A DNA stretch of 64,000 bases from Cellulomonas sp. KH9 (GCF_900114185.1 NZ_FOSE01000003.1:620001-684000); one strand, 5' to 3'. Counted from the stretch's first letter, positions 35,771 to 46,521 are shown. The notes: generated by a model not told the origin, from the letters alone. Numbers and translations: made by a program.

Positions 35771-36600
35771 GAACGCGGACGAAGGTGTGGTGGTGGGTCG
35801 GCGGGCTGCTGATCTTCGCGTACTGCCTGTTCCCGGTCGCCTGGATCGTGTCCCTGTCGCTCAAGGCGCCCTCGGACCTCGACAACGGGTCGTTCCTGCC
35901 GTCGGCGGTGTCGTGGCAGAACTACCAGCTCGTGCTCACCGGTGACGCGTCGGGCCTGTTCCTGCCGGCGCTGCGCAACTCGGTCGGCATCTGCCTGATC
36001 GCCACGGCGATCTCGGTCGTGCTCGCCGCGCTGTGCGCGTACGCGGTGGCGCGGCTCGACTTCCCCGGCAAGGCGCTGGTCCTGGGGCTGGCCCTCGGGG
36101 TGTCGATGTTCCCCGTGATCTCCATCGTCACGCCGCTGTTCAACATCTGGCGCACGATCGGGCTGTTCGACACCTGGGCCGGCCTGATCATCCCGTACCT
36201 GTCGATCACGCTGCCGCTGTCGATCTGGACCCTGTCCGCGTTCTTCCGGGAGATCCCCTGGGAGATGGAGCAGGCCGCACAGGTCGACGGCGCCACCACC
36301 GCGCAGGCGTTCCGCAAGGTCATCGTGCCCCTCGCCGGGCCGGGCGTCGCGACCACCGCGATCATCGCCTTCTTCCTCGCGTGGAACGACTTCGTCTACG
36401 GCATCTCCCTGACGTCAACCGAGCGCGCCCGGCCCGTGCCGGCGGCACTCGCGTTCTTCACCGGCGCCTCGCAGTTCGAGGAGCCGACGGGGGCCATCTC
36501 GGCCGCCGCCGTCATCGTCACCGTCCCCGTCGTCGTGCTGGTCCTGCTGTTCCAGCGCCAGATCGTCGCCGGGCTCACCCAGGGCGCCGTCAAGGGCTGA
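35767..36600 (+). CDS. sugB: Sugar ABC importer permease, SugB/MalG type
   Basis: The 277-residue protein has six membrane helices and the EAA-like loop Gln-Ala-Ala-Gln-Val-Asp-Gly-Ala-Thr at about 175-183. This is a MalG-type permease that pairs with the SugA-like subunit. Ala-Trp-Asn-Asp-Phe in the fifth helix region is a strong family marker. The ATG at 35767 overlaps the sugA stop. Twenty-six bases separate it from the ATPase gene. Confidence 0.9.
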   Translation: MRTRTKVWWWVGGLLIFAYCLFPVAWIVSLSLKAPSDLDNGSFLPSAVSWQNYQLVLTGDASGLFLPALRNSVGICLIATAISVVLAALCAYAVARLDFPGKALVLGLALGVSMFPVISIVTPLFNIWRTIGLFDTWAGLIIPYLSITLPLSIWTLSAFFREIPWEMEQAAQVDGATTAQAFRKVIVPLAGPGVATTAIIAFFLAWNDFVYGISLTSTERARPVPAALAFFTGASQFEEPTGAISAAAVIVTVPVVVLVLLFQRQIVAGLTQGAVKG

Positions 36601-36626
36601 CGGGCCGTCGCAGGAGGAGGAGCGTC

Positions 36627-37895
<1,269 letters not shown>

Positions 37896-37910
37896 GCCCG
37901 TCCTGTCGCG

Positions 37911-37961
37911 CCGTCCCGGGAGGCCCCGTCCCGGGAGGCACCGGGGCGGGGCGACGGGACG
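37911..37961. terminator. Repeat-rich hairpin between convergent sugC and carbonic anhydrase genes
   Basis: CCGTCCCGGGAGGC is directly repeated at 37911-37924 and 37926-37939. CGTCCCG (37912-37918) can pair with CGGGACG (37955-37961), and GCCCCG (37923-37928) with CGGGGC (37942-37947), giving a nested stem. It fills the gap between converging stops. Confidence 0.45.
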
Positions 37962-38630
37962 TCAGTGCTGCGGGACGACGCCCGGTCCGGCGCCGATGTC
38001 GCCGATGACCTGCGCGACGCGCGCCCGGCCGTCGGCCAGGGTGTACTCCAGCGCGACGATCGCGCACCGCCCGGCCGCGATCTCGTCCGCGAGCGACACG
38101 GAGTACCCGTGCAGCTGGCGGGAGGTGTGCAGGACGTGCTCGTGGCCGAGCGTGGCGGCATCGAACGAGTCGAGCGGCCGCCCCGAGGCGGTGAGCCCCA
38201 CGATCGACGGGATCACGCGGTCCACCACGGCCTGCACGAAGCCGGGCGGGACGTTGCCGCTGGTCATCGCCTCGACGGTCGCCGCGACCGCGCCGCACGA
38301 GTCGTGCGCGAGGACGACCACCAGCGGTGCCCCCAGCACGTTGACGCCGTACTCGATCGACCCGATGACGGTCGTGTCGAGCACGTGCCCCGCCGTGCGG
38401 ACCACGAACAGGTCACCCAGGCCCTGGTCGAAGATGATCTCGGCCGCGACCCGGCTGTCGGAGCAGCCGAAGACCACGGCGAACGGGTGCTGCTCGCTGC
38501 TGACCTCGGTGCGACGGTCGATCCCCTGCGAGGGGTGCAGCATCCGGTCCTCGACGAAGCGCAGGTTGCCGGCGTTCAGCTCCGCCCAGGCCTCGGCGGG
38601 CGTCGTCGGTGTCGTGGTCGCAGCCGTCAT
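37962..38630 (-). CDS. Beta-class carbonic anhydrase
   Basis: The 222-residue enzyme has the beta-carbonic anhydrase zinc ligands C56 (Gly-Cys-Ser-Asp-Ser-Arg), H109 and C112 (Ala-His-Asp-Ser-Cys-Gly), with the D58-R60 dyad that controls the active site. It hydrates CO2 to bicarbonate in the cytosol for carboxylases. The ATG at 38630 overlaps the stop of the sugar kinase gene (ATGA), and it ends the xseA-xseB-kinase operon. Confidence 0.94.
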   Translation of the reverse strand: MTAATTTPTTPAEAWAELNAGNLRFVEDRMLHPSQGIDRRTEVSSEQHPFAVVFGCSDSRVAAEIIFDQGLGDLFVVRTAGHVLDTTVIGSIEYGVNVLGAPLVVVLAHDSCGAVAATVEAMTSGNVPPGFVQAVVDRVIPSIVGLTASGRPLDSFDAATLGHEHVLHTSRQLHGYSVSLADEIAAGRCAIVALEYTLADGRARVAQVIGDIGAGPGVVPQH

Positions 38631-39586
38631 GCGGGGGTGCCCTCCGTCGTGTCGGTCGGTTCGTCGAGCTCGTCGCGTCGCGGCGGGTTCGCACCCGGGC
38701 GGGACACCGTGATCGCCGCGATGCGGGCGCAGCGCTCCAGGACCCCCCGCACCGTCGCGGTGTCGACGTCGTGCAGCGCGGCGCGCCGGTCGGCGCCCAG
38801 CAGCCCGGCCTCCCACAGGCCGTCGACCAGGCCCCCCATGAAGGAGTCGCCGGCGCCGACCGTGTCGGCCACGGTCACGCGGGGCGCCGCGACGGACAGG
38901 CGCGCGCCGGCCGACGTGACCGCGAACGCACCCTCACCACCGTGCGTGACCACGACCAGGGCGGGGCCGGACCGGCTCCACGCCTCGGCGATCTCGGCGG
39001 GCGCGACGCCGGGCCGCAGCCACGCCAGGTCCTCGTCGCTGACCTTCACGACGTCCACGAGGGCCACCAGGCGCTCGACGACCGGCCGGACGTCGGCCGG
39101 GTCGCCCATGAGCGCCGGGCGCAGGTTCGGGTCGTACGTGAGGGTGGACGTGGCGCGGCGGCTCGCGAGGAGCTCGGCGACCTTCGCGGCGCCCGGCGCC
39201 AGCACGGTCGCGATCGACCCGGTGTGCACGACCAGGGGCGCGGCGTCGTCCTCGTCCCACGACGAGGGCAGGTCCCACTCGAGGTCGAACTCGTACGTCG
39301 CGACGCCCTCGGCGTCCAGGTGGGCGGTGGCCACCGGGGTCCGGACCGCGGCGCGGTCGCCGCGCAGCACGTGGACGCCCGAGCGCTGCAGGTGACGGCG
39401 CACCAGGTCGCCGTCCGCGTCGTGGCCGAGCCACGTCAGCAGGTCGGCGCGCCTGCCGAGGCGTGCCAGGCCGAGCGCGACGTTCGCGGGGCTGCCGCCC
39501 GGGTGCTCGTCGCGGGTCCCGTCGGTGCGGCGGACGGCGTCGACCAGGGCCTCACCGACCACCAGGGCACGTGCCTCGCCGGTCAC
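38627..39586 (-). CDS. PfkB family carbohydrate kinase (fructokinase-like)
   Basis: The 319-residue protein shows both PfkB signatures: Gly-Gly-Ser-Pro-Ala-Asn-Val-Ala near residue 31 and the ATP-site Asp-Thr-Val-Gly-Ala-Gly-Asp-Ser-Phe at about 250-258 with the catalytic Asp. Family members phosphorylate fructose, 2-keto-3-deoxygluconate or other sugars. The sequence is most like fructokinases, but the substrate is inferred. The GTG at 39586 follows GGAGGA and overlaps the xseB stop. Confidence 0.88.
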   Translation of the reverse strand: MTGEARALVVGEALVDAVRRTDGTRDEHPGGSPANVALGLARLGRRADLLTWLGHDADGDLVRRHLQRSGVHVLRGDRAAVRTPVATAHLDAEGVATYEFDLEWDLPSSWDEDDAAPLVVHTGSIATVLAPGAAKVAELLASRRATSTLTYDPNLRPALMGDPADVRPVVERLVALVDVVKVSDEDLAWLRPGVAPAEIAEAWSRSGPALVVVTHGGEGAFAVTSAGARLSVAAPRVTVADTVGAGDSFMGGLVDGLWEAGLLGADRRAALHDVDTATVRGVLERCARIAAITVSRPGANPPRRDELDEPTDTTEGTPA

Positions 39587-39852
39587 TGGTCCTCCTCCGT
39601 CCGGTCGCCGCCGCGGGCGGCCATCAGCCGTGCGCGGGCACCGTCGAGCCACTCCTGGCAGCGGGCGGCCAGCGCCTCACCGCGCTCCCACAGCGCGAGC
39701 GACTCCTCGAGCGTCCCGGCGCCGGACTCCAGCCGCGCGACGATCGCGACGAGCTCGTCGCGCGCCTGCTCGTAGCCGAGGCCCGCCGGGTCCGGGAGGG
39801 TGGGCGTCGCGTTCTCGTCACCGGCTGCGCCGGTCGTCTCGGATCGTGCCAC
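39583..39852 (-). CDS. xseB: Exodeoxyribonuclease VII small subunit
   Basis: The small helical subunit XseB binds XseA to form exonuclease VII. About 89 residues are predicted. The family core is seen as [27 protein letters not shown] followed by [12 protein letters not shown]. No ribosome-binding site fixes the start; GTG at 39852 or 39858 are both possible and the frame is open to 39921. It lies 88 bases after xseA and overlaps the kinase start by four bases. Confidence 0.9.
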   Translation of the reverse strand: MARSETTGAAGDENATPTLPDPAGLGYEQARDELVAIVARLESGAGTLEESLALWERGEALAARCQEWLDGARARLMAARGGDRTEEDQ

Positions 39853-39939
39853 GCGCACAGTCAACCAGCCGACCAGCGGACCCGCCGCGCCGTCCCACGT
39901 CGGCGTCCGTGCGCCGCGCAACGCCCGGCCCGGGACGTG

Positions 39940-41202
39940 TCACGGTGCGACGTCGGCCGCCAGCTCGCCCGCCGCGACGCGCAGGCGCAGCCGGTCACCG
40001 GGCGCGACGTCGTCGGGGCTGCGCACGACCGCGCCGTCGGCGCGCTGCACGACCGCGTACCCACGCTCGAGCGTCGCGGCGGGGGACAGGGCCCGCACCT
40101 GCCCGGCGAGACGCGCCGTGGCCGTGGCGGCCTGTGCCAGCGCGGCGTCGAGCACCGTGCGGCCGCGCCCGGTGAGCCGGTGCAGGGTGTCCTCGTGCGG
40201 GTCGACCAGCGTCGCGGGCCGGGCCAGCACCGGGCGGCTGCGCAGGTTCGCCAGCCCGGACTCCTCGCGGGCCAGCCGGTGGGTGACGGCCGCGCGGGTC
40301 CGTGACCGGGCCTGCACGATCAGCGCGCGCTCCTCGGTCACGTCGGGCACGACGCGCTTGGCGGCGTCGGTCGGCGTCGAGGCGCGCAGGTCGGCGACGA
40401 GGTCCAGCAGCGGGGCGTCCATGTGGTGCCCGATCGCGCTGACCAGCGGCGTGCGGCACGCGGCGGCCGCACGCACGAGCGTCTCGTTGCTGAACGGCAG
40501 GAGGTCCTCGAACGAGCCGCCGCCGCGCGCGACGACGATGACCTCGACCCGGGGGTCGGCGTCGAGCTCCGCGACGGCGGCGCTCACCTCCGGCACCGCG
40601 CTCGGGCCCTGCACGGTGACGCGGCGGATCTCGAACTGCACCGCGGGCCAGCGGGCGCGCGCGTTGGAGACGACGTCGTGCTCGGCGTCGCCCTGCTGCG
40701 CGCACACCAGCCCGACGACCGCGGGCAGGAAGGGCAGCGGACGCTTGCGGGACTCGTCGAAGAGGCCCTCCGCCGCGAGCACGCCCTTGAGGTGCTCGAT
40801 GCGGGCCAGCAGCTCGCCCAGGCCGACCAGCCGTACGCGGTCGGCCGCGAAGCCCAGCGAGCCCTTCTTCACCTGGTACTGGGGGCGCGCGTGCACCACG
40901 ACGTGCGCACCGTCCGTGAACCGCTCGCCGAGGCTCATCGCGGCGACCGCCGGCAGCGTCACGGACAGCGACATGTCGAGGTCGGTGTCGCGCAGCGTGA
41001 GGAAGAGCAGGGAGTTCCACCGCCGGACGTTGAGCACCTGGCCCTCGACCCAGACCGGCGGCATGCGGGCGACGTAGTCCGCGACCTTCGGCGCCAGGTG
41101 GCGCACCGGCCACGGGCGCTCGGGCGTGGTGTCGCCGGCCTTGAGGGGCAGCGGCAGGGGTGCCGCGGGCGGTGGGGCGGGTGCGCTCGTCTCGTCCTGC
41201 AC
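39940..41202 (-). CDS. xseA: Exodeoxyribonuclease VII large subunit
   Basis: XseA is the catalytic subunit of a metal-independent, single-strand-specific exonuclease. The 420-residue protein has an N-terminal OB-fold (about 35-130, with Trp-Val-Glu-Gly-Gln-Val), the catalytic core with Val-Val-Ala-Arg-Gly-Gly-Gly-Ser and Ile-Gly-His-His-Met-Asp at about 225-270, and a helical C-terminus. Many homologues have His-Glu at the His-His position. The GTG at 41202 has no ribosome-binding site, but CAGGCT lies about six bases upstream, so it may be leaderless. It is divergent from ispH. Confidence 0.95.
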   Translation of the reverse strand: MQDETSAPAPPPAAPLPLPLKAGDTTPERPWPVRHLAPKVADYVARMPPVWVEGQVLNVRRWNSLLFLTLRDTDLDMSLSVTLPAVAAMSLGERFTDGAHVVVHARPQYQVKKGSLGFAADRVRLVGLGELLARIEHLKGVLAAEGLFDESRKRPLPFLPAVVGLVCAQQGDAEHDVVSNARARWPAVQFEIRRVTVQGPSAVPEVSAAVAELDADPRVEVIVVARGGGSFEDLLPFSNETLVRAAAACRTPLVSAIGHHMDAPLLDLVADLRASTPTDAAKRVVPDVTEERALIVQARSRTRAAVTHRLAREESGLANLRSRPVLARPATLVDPHEDTLHRLTGRGRTVLDAALAQAATATARLAGQVRALSPAATLERGYAVVQRADGAVVRSPDDVAPGDRLRLRVAAGELAADVAP

Positions 41203-41316
41203 ACACCCAGCCTGCCGCACGCCCCCGACACCGCCGACCACGGGTGCGCGTGCCGGTCTCGCGGGCCGGGTGTCCTCCGGGGTGGCGGGAGGCGCGGGGT
41301 GGAGTCGTGGAGGTCG

Positions 41317-41338
41317 GGTGACGGTCGCCACCGTCACC
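41317..41338. promoter_or_regulatory. 22-bp perfect palindrome in the xseA-ispH intergenic region
   Basis: GGTGACGGT (41317-41325) and ACCGTCACC (41330-41338) are exact inverted repeats with a 4-base spacer. The centre lies about 35 bases upstream of the ispH -10 box, just before where a -35 would be. It is a good candidate operator for ispH, xseA or both. Confidence 0.5.
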
Positions 41339-41361
41339 GGGGGTGTCCGGGACGCCCGGCC

Positions 41362-41367
41362 TAGACT
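41362..41367 (+). promoter_or_regulatory. Leaderless-type -10 element for ispH
   Basis: TAGACT ends six bases before the GTG at 41374, with no Shine-Dalgarno sequence, so transcription should start at the initiation codon. Confidence 0.6.
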
Positions 41368-41373
41368 GGACCG

Positions 41374-42429
41374 GTGACCTCGACCGCCCCCGGCCCTGAC
41401 CTCCGCGCCGACGTGCCCCCGGCGCGCAAGCGCGTGCTGCTCGCCGCCCCGCGCGGGTACTGCGCCGGCGTCGACCGCGCCGTCGTCGCGGTCGAGAAGG
41501 CGCTCGAGCACTACGGCGCCCCGGTGTACGTCCGCAAGGAGATCGTGCACAACCGGCACGTGGTCGACACGCTCGCCGCGCGCGGCGCCGTGTTCGTCGA
41601 CGAGACGGACCAGGTGCCCGAGGGAGCGCGCGTCGTGTTCTCCGCGCACGGCGTCTCCCCGGCCGTGAAGGCGTCGGCCGCCGCGCGCAACCTGCAGACG
41701 ATCGACGCGACGTGCCCCCTGGTGACGAAGGTGCACAAGGAGGCCGTGCGGTTCGCCGCCGACGACTTCGACATCCTGCTGATCGGCCACGACGGTCACG
41801 AGGAGGTCGAGGGCACGCAGGGTCACGCCCCCGAGCACATCCAGGTCGTGAACTCCCCGGCCGACGCGGACCACGTCGAGGTCCGTGACCCGGAGCGGGT
41901 CATGTGGATCTCGCAGACGACGCTGTCGGTGGACGAGACGATGGAGACGGTCCGCCGCCTGCGCGAGCGGTTCCCGCACCTGCAGGACCCGCCGAGCGAC
42001 GACATCTGCTACGCGACGCAGAACCGCCAGGTCGCCGTGAAGAAGCTCGCGCCCGCCTGCGACGTCGTCATCACGGTCGGGTCGGCCAACTCCTCGAACT
42101 CGGTGCGCCTCGTCGAGGTCGCGCTCGACGCGGGCGCTCGCTCGTCGTACCGCGTGGACAAGGCCGCCGAGATCGACCCCGCGTGGCTCGAGGGCGCGAC
42201 GACCGTCGGCGTGACGTCGGGTGCCTCGGTGCCCGAGATCCTCGTGTCGGACGTCCTGGCGTTCCTCGCCGCGCACGGCTTCGCCGACGTCGAGGAGGTC
42301 CGCACCGCGACGGAGGACCTCATGTTCTCGCTGCCGCGTGAGCTGCGCGCCGACCTCAAGGCTGCGGGTGAGCCGGCGGGTCGTCCGCGGCCCGACGGAC
42401 GACGTCGCCTGGACGTCCAGCCCGTCTGA
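41374..42429 (+). CDS. ispH: 4-hydroxy-3-methylbut-2-enyl diphosphate reductase
   Basis: IspH (LytB) is the last enzyme of the MEP isoprenoid pathway and makes isopentenyl and dimethylallyl diphosphate with a [4Fe-4S] cluster. The 351-residue protein has the three cluster cysteines C30 (Arg-Gly-Tyr-Cys-Ala-Gly-Val), C114 (Asp-Ala-Thr-Cys-Pro-Leu-Val) and C212 (Asp-Ile-Cys-Tyr-Ala-Thr-Gln-Asn-Arg). The substrate-site His of Ser-Ala-His-Gly-Val and the Ser-Ala-Asn-Ser-Ser-Asn-Ser segment are also present. It supplies precursors for the prenyl transferase encoded at 12643. The start is probably leaderless. Confidence 0.97.
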   Translation: MTSTAPGPDLRADVPPARKRVLLAAPRGYCAGVDRAVVAVEKALEHYGAPVYVRKEIVHNRHVVDTLAARGAVFVDETDQVPEGARVVFSAHGVSPAVKASAAARNLQTIDATCPLVTKVHKEAVRFAADDFDILLIGHDGHEEVEGTQGHAPEHIQVVNSPADADHVEVRDPERVMWISQTTLSVDETMETVRRLRERFPHLQDPPSDDICYATQNRQVAVKKLAPACDVVITVGSANSSNSVRLVEVALDAGARSSYRVDKAAEIDPAWLEGATTVGVTSGASVPEILVSDVLAFLAAHGFADVEEVRTATEDLMFSLPRELRADLKAAGEPAGRPRPDGRRRLDVQPV

Positions 42430-42472
42430 CGTCTGCGCCGGCCGGCCTCGCCGGGGCAGGCTGCTGTGGTGG

Positions 42473-43864
42473 TCAGGCGGTCGACGCGTCCCCGTCGGCC
42501 GCGCGCCGCCGTGCGACCTCGTCCTGCAGCGCCCTCTCGTCACGCCGCCCGGCCGGGTCGCCGAGCACGAGGTCGTCCAGCGCGACGACCTGCTCCGCCG
42601 CCGACGCCACCAGCTCCGGCGCGCTGAGCGCGGTCAGCCGCGGGTTCGCCGGGCCGGGCGTCGGCAGGTCGGCGTCGACGACGTGGAGGTCGGCGAACCG
42701 GCGGGCGCTGACGAGCACACGGGACTCCAGCGACCCGACCGCCTGGTTGTACGCGCCGGCCGCCGCGTCGATCGAGCGGCCCAGCCGGGCGAGGTGGCTC
42801 CCCATCGTCGCGAGCCGCCCGTGCAGCTCCTTGCCGAGCGTGAGCACCTGCTGCGCGTTCGCGGCCAGCGCGTCCTGCCGCCACGCGTACGCCACCGTCC
42901 GCAGCAGCGTGAGGAGCGTGACCGGCGTGGCGATGACGACGTTGCGCTCGAACGCGTACTCGATGAGCGTCGGGTCCTGGTCGGCCGCCGCGTGCAGGAA
43001 CGACTCGGCAGGCACGAACATCACGACGAACTCCGGCGCCGGGGCGAACTGGTCCCAGTAGCGCTTCGACGCGAGGTCGTCGACGTGCTTGCGCACGTGC
43101 CGCGCGTGCGCCGCGAGCCGCTGGGCACGGACCGTCTCGTCGTCCGTCTGCGCGGCGTCGAGGAAGCCGAGGAACGCGACCTTGGCGTCGACGACGACCT
43201 GCTTGCCGCCCGCGAGGCGCACCACCATGTCCGGGCGCTGCAGCCCGTCGTCCGTGCGCACCTGCTCCTGCTCGACGAAGTCGACGTGCGCGAGCATGCC
43301 CGCGGCCTCGACGACGCGCCGCAGCTGCACCTCGCCCCACCGGCCGCGCACCTGCGACGAGCGCAGCGCCGTGACGAGCTGCGACGTCTCGCCCCGCAGC
43401 TGCTCGGACGCCGCCCGCATCGCGCGGACCTGCTCACCGAGTGCCGCGTTGCCCTCGACGCGGGCCCGCTCGGCCTCGACCAGCTCGGTGCGGACGTGGT
43501 CGAGCGTGCGGGCCAGGGGCTCGACCATCGCGCGGACCGCCTGCTCGCGCTGCGCGAGCTCGCCCACCTGCGTCTGGTGCTCGGCGGCGAGCCGCTGGTG
43601 GGCCAGGGCGAGGAACTGCTCGCTGGTCGCCGCCAGCGCCTCGTCCGCCAGCGCACGGAACCGGTCACCGGCGCCGGCGCGCTCCGCCTCGAGGCGTGCG
43701 AGGGCACGGGCGGCCTCGACCTCGGCCGACCGCACCCGCTCCTCGGCCGCGCGGGCCGCGCGCGAGGAGCCGACCACCCACGCCACGACGGCGCCCAGGG
43801 CGGCGCCGACCAGCAGGGTGGACAGGAGCAGCGGGACGGCTGCGGTTCCGAGCGCGGGATCCAT
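42473..43864 (-). CDS. rmuC: DNA recombination protein RmuC
   Basis: RmuC-family proteins limit inversions at short inverted repeats and have a predicted nuclease fold. The 463-residue protein begins with a membrane helix at about 9-30, followed by a long Ala/Glu/Arg-rich coiled coil to about 160. The RmuC core is then seen as Gly-Arg-Trp-Gly-Glu-Val-Gln-Leu, Arg-Pro-Asp-Met-Val-Val and Val-Asp-Ala-Lys-Val at about 175-235. The ATG at 43864 is preferred because the helix then lies at the N-terminus. It is divergent from the ABC gene at 44014. Confidence 0.93.
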   Translation of the reverse strand: MDPALGTAAVPLLLSTLLVGAALGAVVAWVVGSSRAARAAEERVRSAEVEAARALARLEAERAGAGDRFRALADEALAATSEQFLALAHQRLAAEHQTQVGELAQREQAVRAMVEPLARTLDHVRTELVEAERARVEGNAALGEQVRAMRAASEQLRGETSQLVTALRSSQVRGRWGEVQLRRVVEAAGMLAHVDFVEQEQVRTDDGLQRPDMVVRLAGGKQVVVDAKVAFLGFLDAAQTDDETVRAQRLAAHARHVRKHVDDLASKRYWDQFAPAPEFVVMFVPAESFLHAAADQDPTLIEYAFERNVVIATPVTLLTLLRTVAYAWRQDALAANAQQVLTLGKELHGRLATMGSHLARLGRSIDAAAGAYNQAVGSLESRVLVSARRFADLHVVDADLPTPGPANPRLTALSAPELVASAAEQVVALDDLVLGDPAGRRDERALQDEVARRRAADGDASTA

Positions 43865-44000
43865 GGGGGCAGCGTGCCAGAGGGGACCGACAGGGCCCGC
43901 CGTCCTCCCGCCGTCCTCCTGCCGCGCCGCAGCCGTCACCAGCCCCGGGACGGAGGCCCGGTTCCGTCGCGCGGCCGATCCCCACGGCGGCCCCGCGCCC

Positions 44001-44006
44001 TAGTGT
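44001..44006 (+). promoter_or_regulatory. Leaderless-type -10 element for the ABC exporter operon
   Basis: TAGTGT ends seven bases before the GTG at 44014, and no Shine-Dalgarno sequence is present. Confidence 0.5.
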
Positions 44007-44013
44007 CGACCGC

Positions 44014-44889
44014 GTGACCACACCAGACGCCGTTCCGCCACCCGCCCCGGGCCCCGTCCCGGGCCTGTCCGGCGCGCCCGGGGTCGCGCCGTCGACGGCC
44101 GCCCCCGGTGCCCCGTCCCCCCGACCCGGCGCGCCCGCGCTCGCCCTGCAGGGCCTGTGGCGGCGCTTCGGCGACAAGGTCGCCGTCGCCGGCATCGACC
44201 TGACCATCCCGTCCGGCTCGTTCTACGGCCTGGTCGGCCCCAACGGGGCGGGCAAGACGACCAGCCTGTCCATGGCCACCGGCCTGCTGCGGCCCGACGC
44301 GGGCACCGTCCTGGTGCACGGCGTGGACCTCTGGGCGAACCCGGTCGAGGTCAAGCGGATGCTCGGGGTGCTGCCCGACGGGGTGCGCCTCTTCGACCGC
44401 CTGACGGGTGCGCAGCTCGTCACGTACGCGGGGCTGCTGCAGGGCCTGGACCGGGCGACCGTCGCCGCCCGCACCGACGACCTGCTCGCCGCCGTCGGCC
44501 TGTCGGACGACCGCGACACCCTCGTCGTCGACTACTCCGCGGGCATGACGAAGAAGGTCGCGCTCGCCTGCGCGCTGGTGCACGCGCCCCGTGTCCTGGT
44601 GCTCGACGAGCCGTTCGAGGCCGTCGACCCCGTCTCCGCGGCGAACATCCGCGAGATCCTCCACCAGTACGTGGCCGGGGGCGGCACCGTCGTCGTGTCG
44701 TCGCACGTCATGGACCTGGTGCAGCGCATGTGCGACCACGTCGCGGTCATCGCCGAGGGCCACGTGCTCGCGGCCGGCACCGTCGACGAGGTGCGCGCCG
44801 GGCGCTCGCTCGAGGAGCGGTTCGTCGAGCTCGTGGGCGGCCGGATCACCGGGGAGGGGCTCGCGTGGTTGCGCACCTCGTCCGACTGA
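44014..44889 (+). CDS. ABC exporter ATPase with proline-rich N-terminus
   Basis: The 291-residue protein starts with about 40 Pro/Ala/Gly-rich residues and then a complete ABC domain. Walker A is Gly-Pro-Asn-Gly-Ala-Gly-Lys-Thr-Thr at about 75-83 and Walker B is Leu-Val-Leu-Asp-Glu-Pro near 197. The switch is Ser-Ser-His. The signature reads Tyr-Ser-Ala-Gly-Met instead of Leu-Ser-Gly-Gly-Gln, a form seen in some ABC-2 exporters. Its permease is the overlapping next gene. The substrate is unknown. Confidence 0.9.
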   Translation: MTTPDAVPPPAPGPVPGLSGAPGVAPSTAAPGAPSPRPGAPALALQGLWRRFGDKVAVAGIDLTIPSGSFYGLVGPNGAGKTTSLSMATGLLRPDAGTVLVHGVDLWANPVEVKRMLGVLPDGVRLFDRLTGAQLVTYAGLLQGLDRATVAARTDDLLAAVGLSDDRDTLVVDYSAGMTKKVALACALVHAPRVLVLDEPFEAVDPVSAANIREILHQYVAGGGTVVVSSHVMDLVQRMCDHVAVIAEGHVLAAGTVDEVRAGRSLEERFVELVGGRITGEGLAWLRTSSD

Positions 44890-46421
44890 AGCTGACGCTG
44901 CTGCGCAACGGCCTGCGCCGCAGCCCGTGGCAGGTCGTCGGCGTCCTGCTCGGCGCCCTGTACGGGCTGTCCGTGCTGGGTCTCGCGCTCGCCGGGCTCG
45001 TCGGGCTCGGGTTCGTCGAGATGCCGCTGCGGGGCGACCTGCTCGTCCTCGTCGGGTCGCTCGTGGTGCTGGGCTGGTGGTTGATCCCGCTGGTCGCGTT
45101 CGGCGTCGACGCCACGCTCGACCCGCGCCGGTTCGTGACGTTCGGCCTGCCGCGCCGCTACCTGGTCGTGGGGCTCGCCGTCTCCGGGCTCATCGGTGTC
45201 CCCGGGCTCGTCACGGCGCTGAGCGCGCTGGCCACGCCGCTGTCCTGGTGGCGGGAGCCTGCCGCCGCGGTGGCGGCGCTGGTCGGGGGAGTGCTCGGCG
45301 TCCTGACGTGCACGGTCGGGGCCCGGGCGACCACCACGGTCCTGGCTCCCGTCATCGGCCGTCGGCGCGTCCGTGAGGTCGTGGCCGCGCTCGCCATCCT
45401 CCCGTTCATCTTCCTGGGGCCGATCCTCGACCTCGTCGCCGACGGCGTGGGGTCCGTGGGCGGGCTCGGGGCGGCGGCCGGCGTGCTGTCGTGGTCGCCG
45501 GTCGGTGCACCGTGGGCGCTCGCGCCGGCCGTCGCGGCCGGTGACTGGGCCGGTGCGGGGCTGCGCCTGCTGATCGCCGTGGCCACGATCGTGCTGGCCG
45601 TCCGCGCGTGGTCGTGGGCGCTCGACCGCACGCTGGCGGAGCCCGTCACGGCCGGCGGCGAGTCGCGGGCGCGCGGCCTGGGGTGGTTCGGGCGGCTGCC
45701 CGCGACCCCCACGGGCGCGGTCGCGGCGCGCGCCGCCACGTACTGGGTGCGCGACCCGCGGTACGCGATCGCGGTCGCGGTCGTGCCGGTGCTGCCGCTG
45801 ATCCTGGCGTTCATGTCGCCGGACGGCGGGGGCGTGCTGGTCGCGGGGCCGGCCGCGGCCTTCGTCCTCGGCTGGAGCATCTCGGCCGACGTCGCCTACG
45901 ACGGCACCGCGTTCTGGACGCACCTCGCGGCACCGGTCCGCGGGGCCGCGGACCGGTGGGGCCGGGTCGTGGTCGCCGGGGTGCTGGGCCTGGTCGGCAG
46001 CGTCGTGGTCGTGGTGGGCACCGTCTGGTACGCCGACCGGTGGGACGCGCTGCCCGCGCTGCTGGGCGCGAGCGTCGGTCTGCTGCTCGCCGCGCTCGGC
46101 TGCTCCAGCGTCGTCTCGGCGAGCGTCGTGTACCCCGTGCAGCAGCCGGGGGAGAACCCCTTCGGCACCAAGCAGGGGTCCAGTGCCGCGGCGTTCACGT
46201 CGCAGATGGTCGGGTTCGCGGTGACCGGTGCGCTCGGCGCCCCGACCGCGATCCTGGCCGTGCTCGCGGTGGTGCGCGAGGACGCCCTCCTGGGCTGGCT
46301 CGCGCTCGTCGTCGGCGCGGTGCTGGGAACCGTGGTGCTGGTCGCGGGCGTGCGGGTGGGCGGGTCGATGCTGGACCGGCGCGGCCCGGAGCTCCTGCAG
46401 CGCATGCGCTCGTTCACGTGA
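44865..46421 (+). CDS. ABC exporter permease, about 12 membrane helices
   Basis: The 518-residue protein is almost all hydrophobic, with about 12 helices and only short loops. It fits large ABC-2-type permeases of actinobacteria. The GTG at 44865 is chosen because GGGGAGGGG ends five bases upstream. The coding region then overlaps the ATPase gene by 25 bases. No motif tells the substrate. A perfect hairpin follows the stop. Confidence 0.88.
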   Translation: MVAHLVRLKLTLLRNGLRRSPWQVVGVLLGALYGLSVLGLALAGLVGLGFVEMPLRGDLLVLVGSLVVLGWWLIPLVAFGVDATLDPRRFVTFGLPRRYLVVGLAVSGLIGVPGLVTALSALATPLSWWREPAAAVAALVGGVLGVLTCTVGARATTTVLAPVIGRRRVREVVAALAILPFIFLGPILDLVADGVGSVGGLGAAAGVLSWSPVGAPWALAPAVAAGDWAGAGLRLLIAVATIVLAVRAWSWALDRTLAEPVTAGGESRARGLGWFGRLPATPTGAVAARAATYWVRDPRYAIAVAVVPVLPLILAFMSPDGGGVLVAGPAAAFVLGWSISADVAYDGTAFWTHLAAPVRGAADRWGRVVVAGVLGLVGSVVVVVGTVWYADRWDALPALLGASVGLLLAALGCSSVVSASVVYPVQQPGENPFGTKQGSSAAAFTSQMVGFAVTGALGAPTAILAVLAVVREDALLGWLALVVGAVLGTVVLVAGVRVGGSMLDRRGPELLQRMRSFT

Positions 46422-46426
46422 GACCC

Positions 46427-46462
46427 GTCGGGGCGGGGACGGTGCGCCGTCCCCGCCCCGAC
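46427..46462 (+). terminator. Perfect 16-bp hairpin after the ABC exporter operon
   Basis: GTCGGGGCGGGGACGG (46427-46442) pairs exactly with 46447-46462 around the loop TGCG. It begins six bases after the permease stop and 45 bases before the ychF -10 box. There is no U-tract. Confidence 0.8.
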
Positions 46463-46507
46463 GCCGCGCGGCCGTCGCGGCGCGGCAGGACCCCCACCCG
46501 CGCTGCG

Positions 46508-46513
46508 TAGACT
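46508..46513 (+). promoter_or_regulatory. Leaderless-type -10 element for ychF
   Basis: TAGACT ends eight bases before the GTG at 46522 and no Shine-Dalgarno sequence is seen. The mRNA probably begins at the start codon. Confidence 0.6.
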
Positions 46514-46521
46514 CGTCACCC

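Noticed and set aside
41374..42429. An IspH frameshift or truncation
   Set aside because: All three cluster cysteines and the family length are intact; only the N-terminal 18 residues and the Arg-rich C-terminus are variable.
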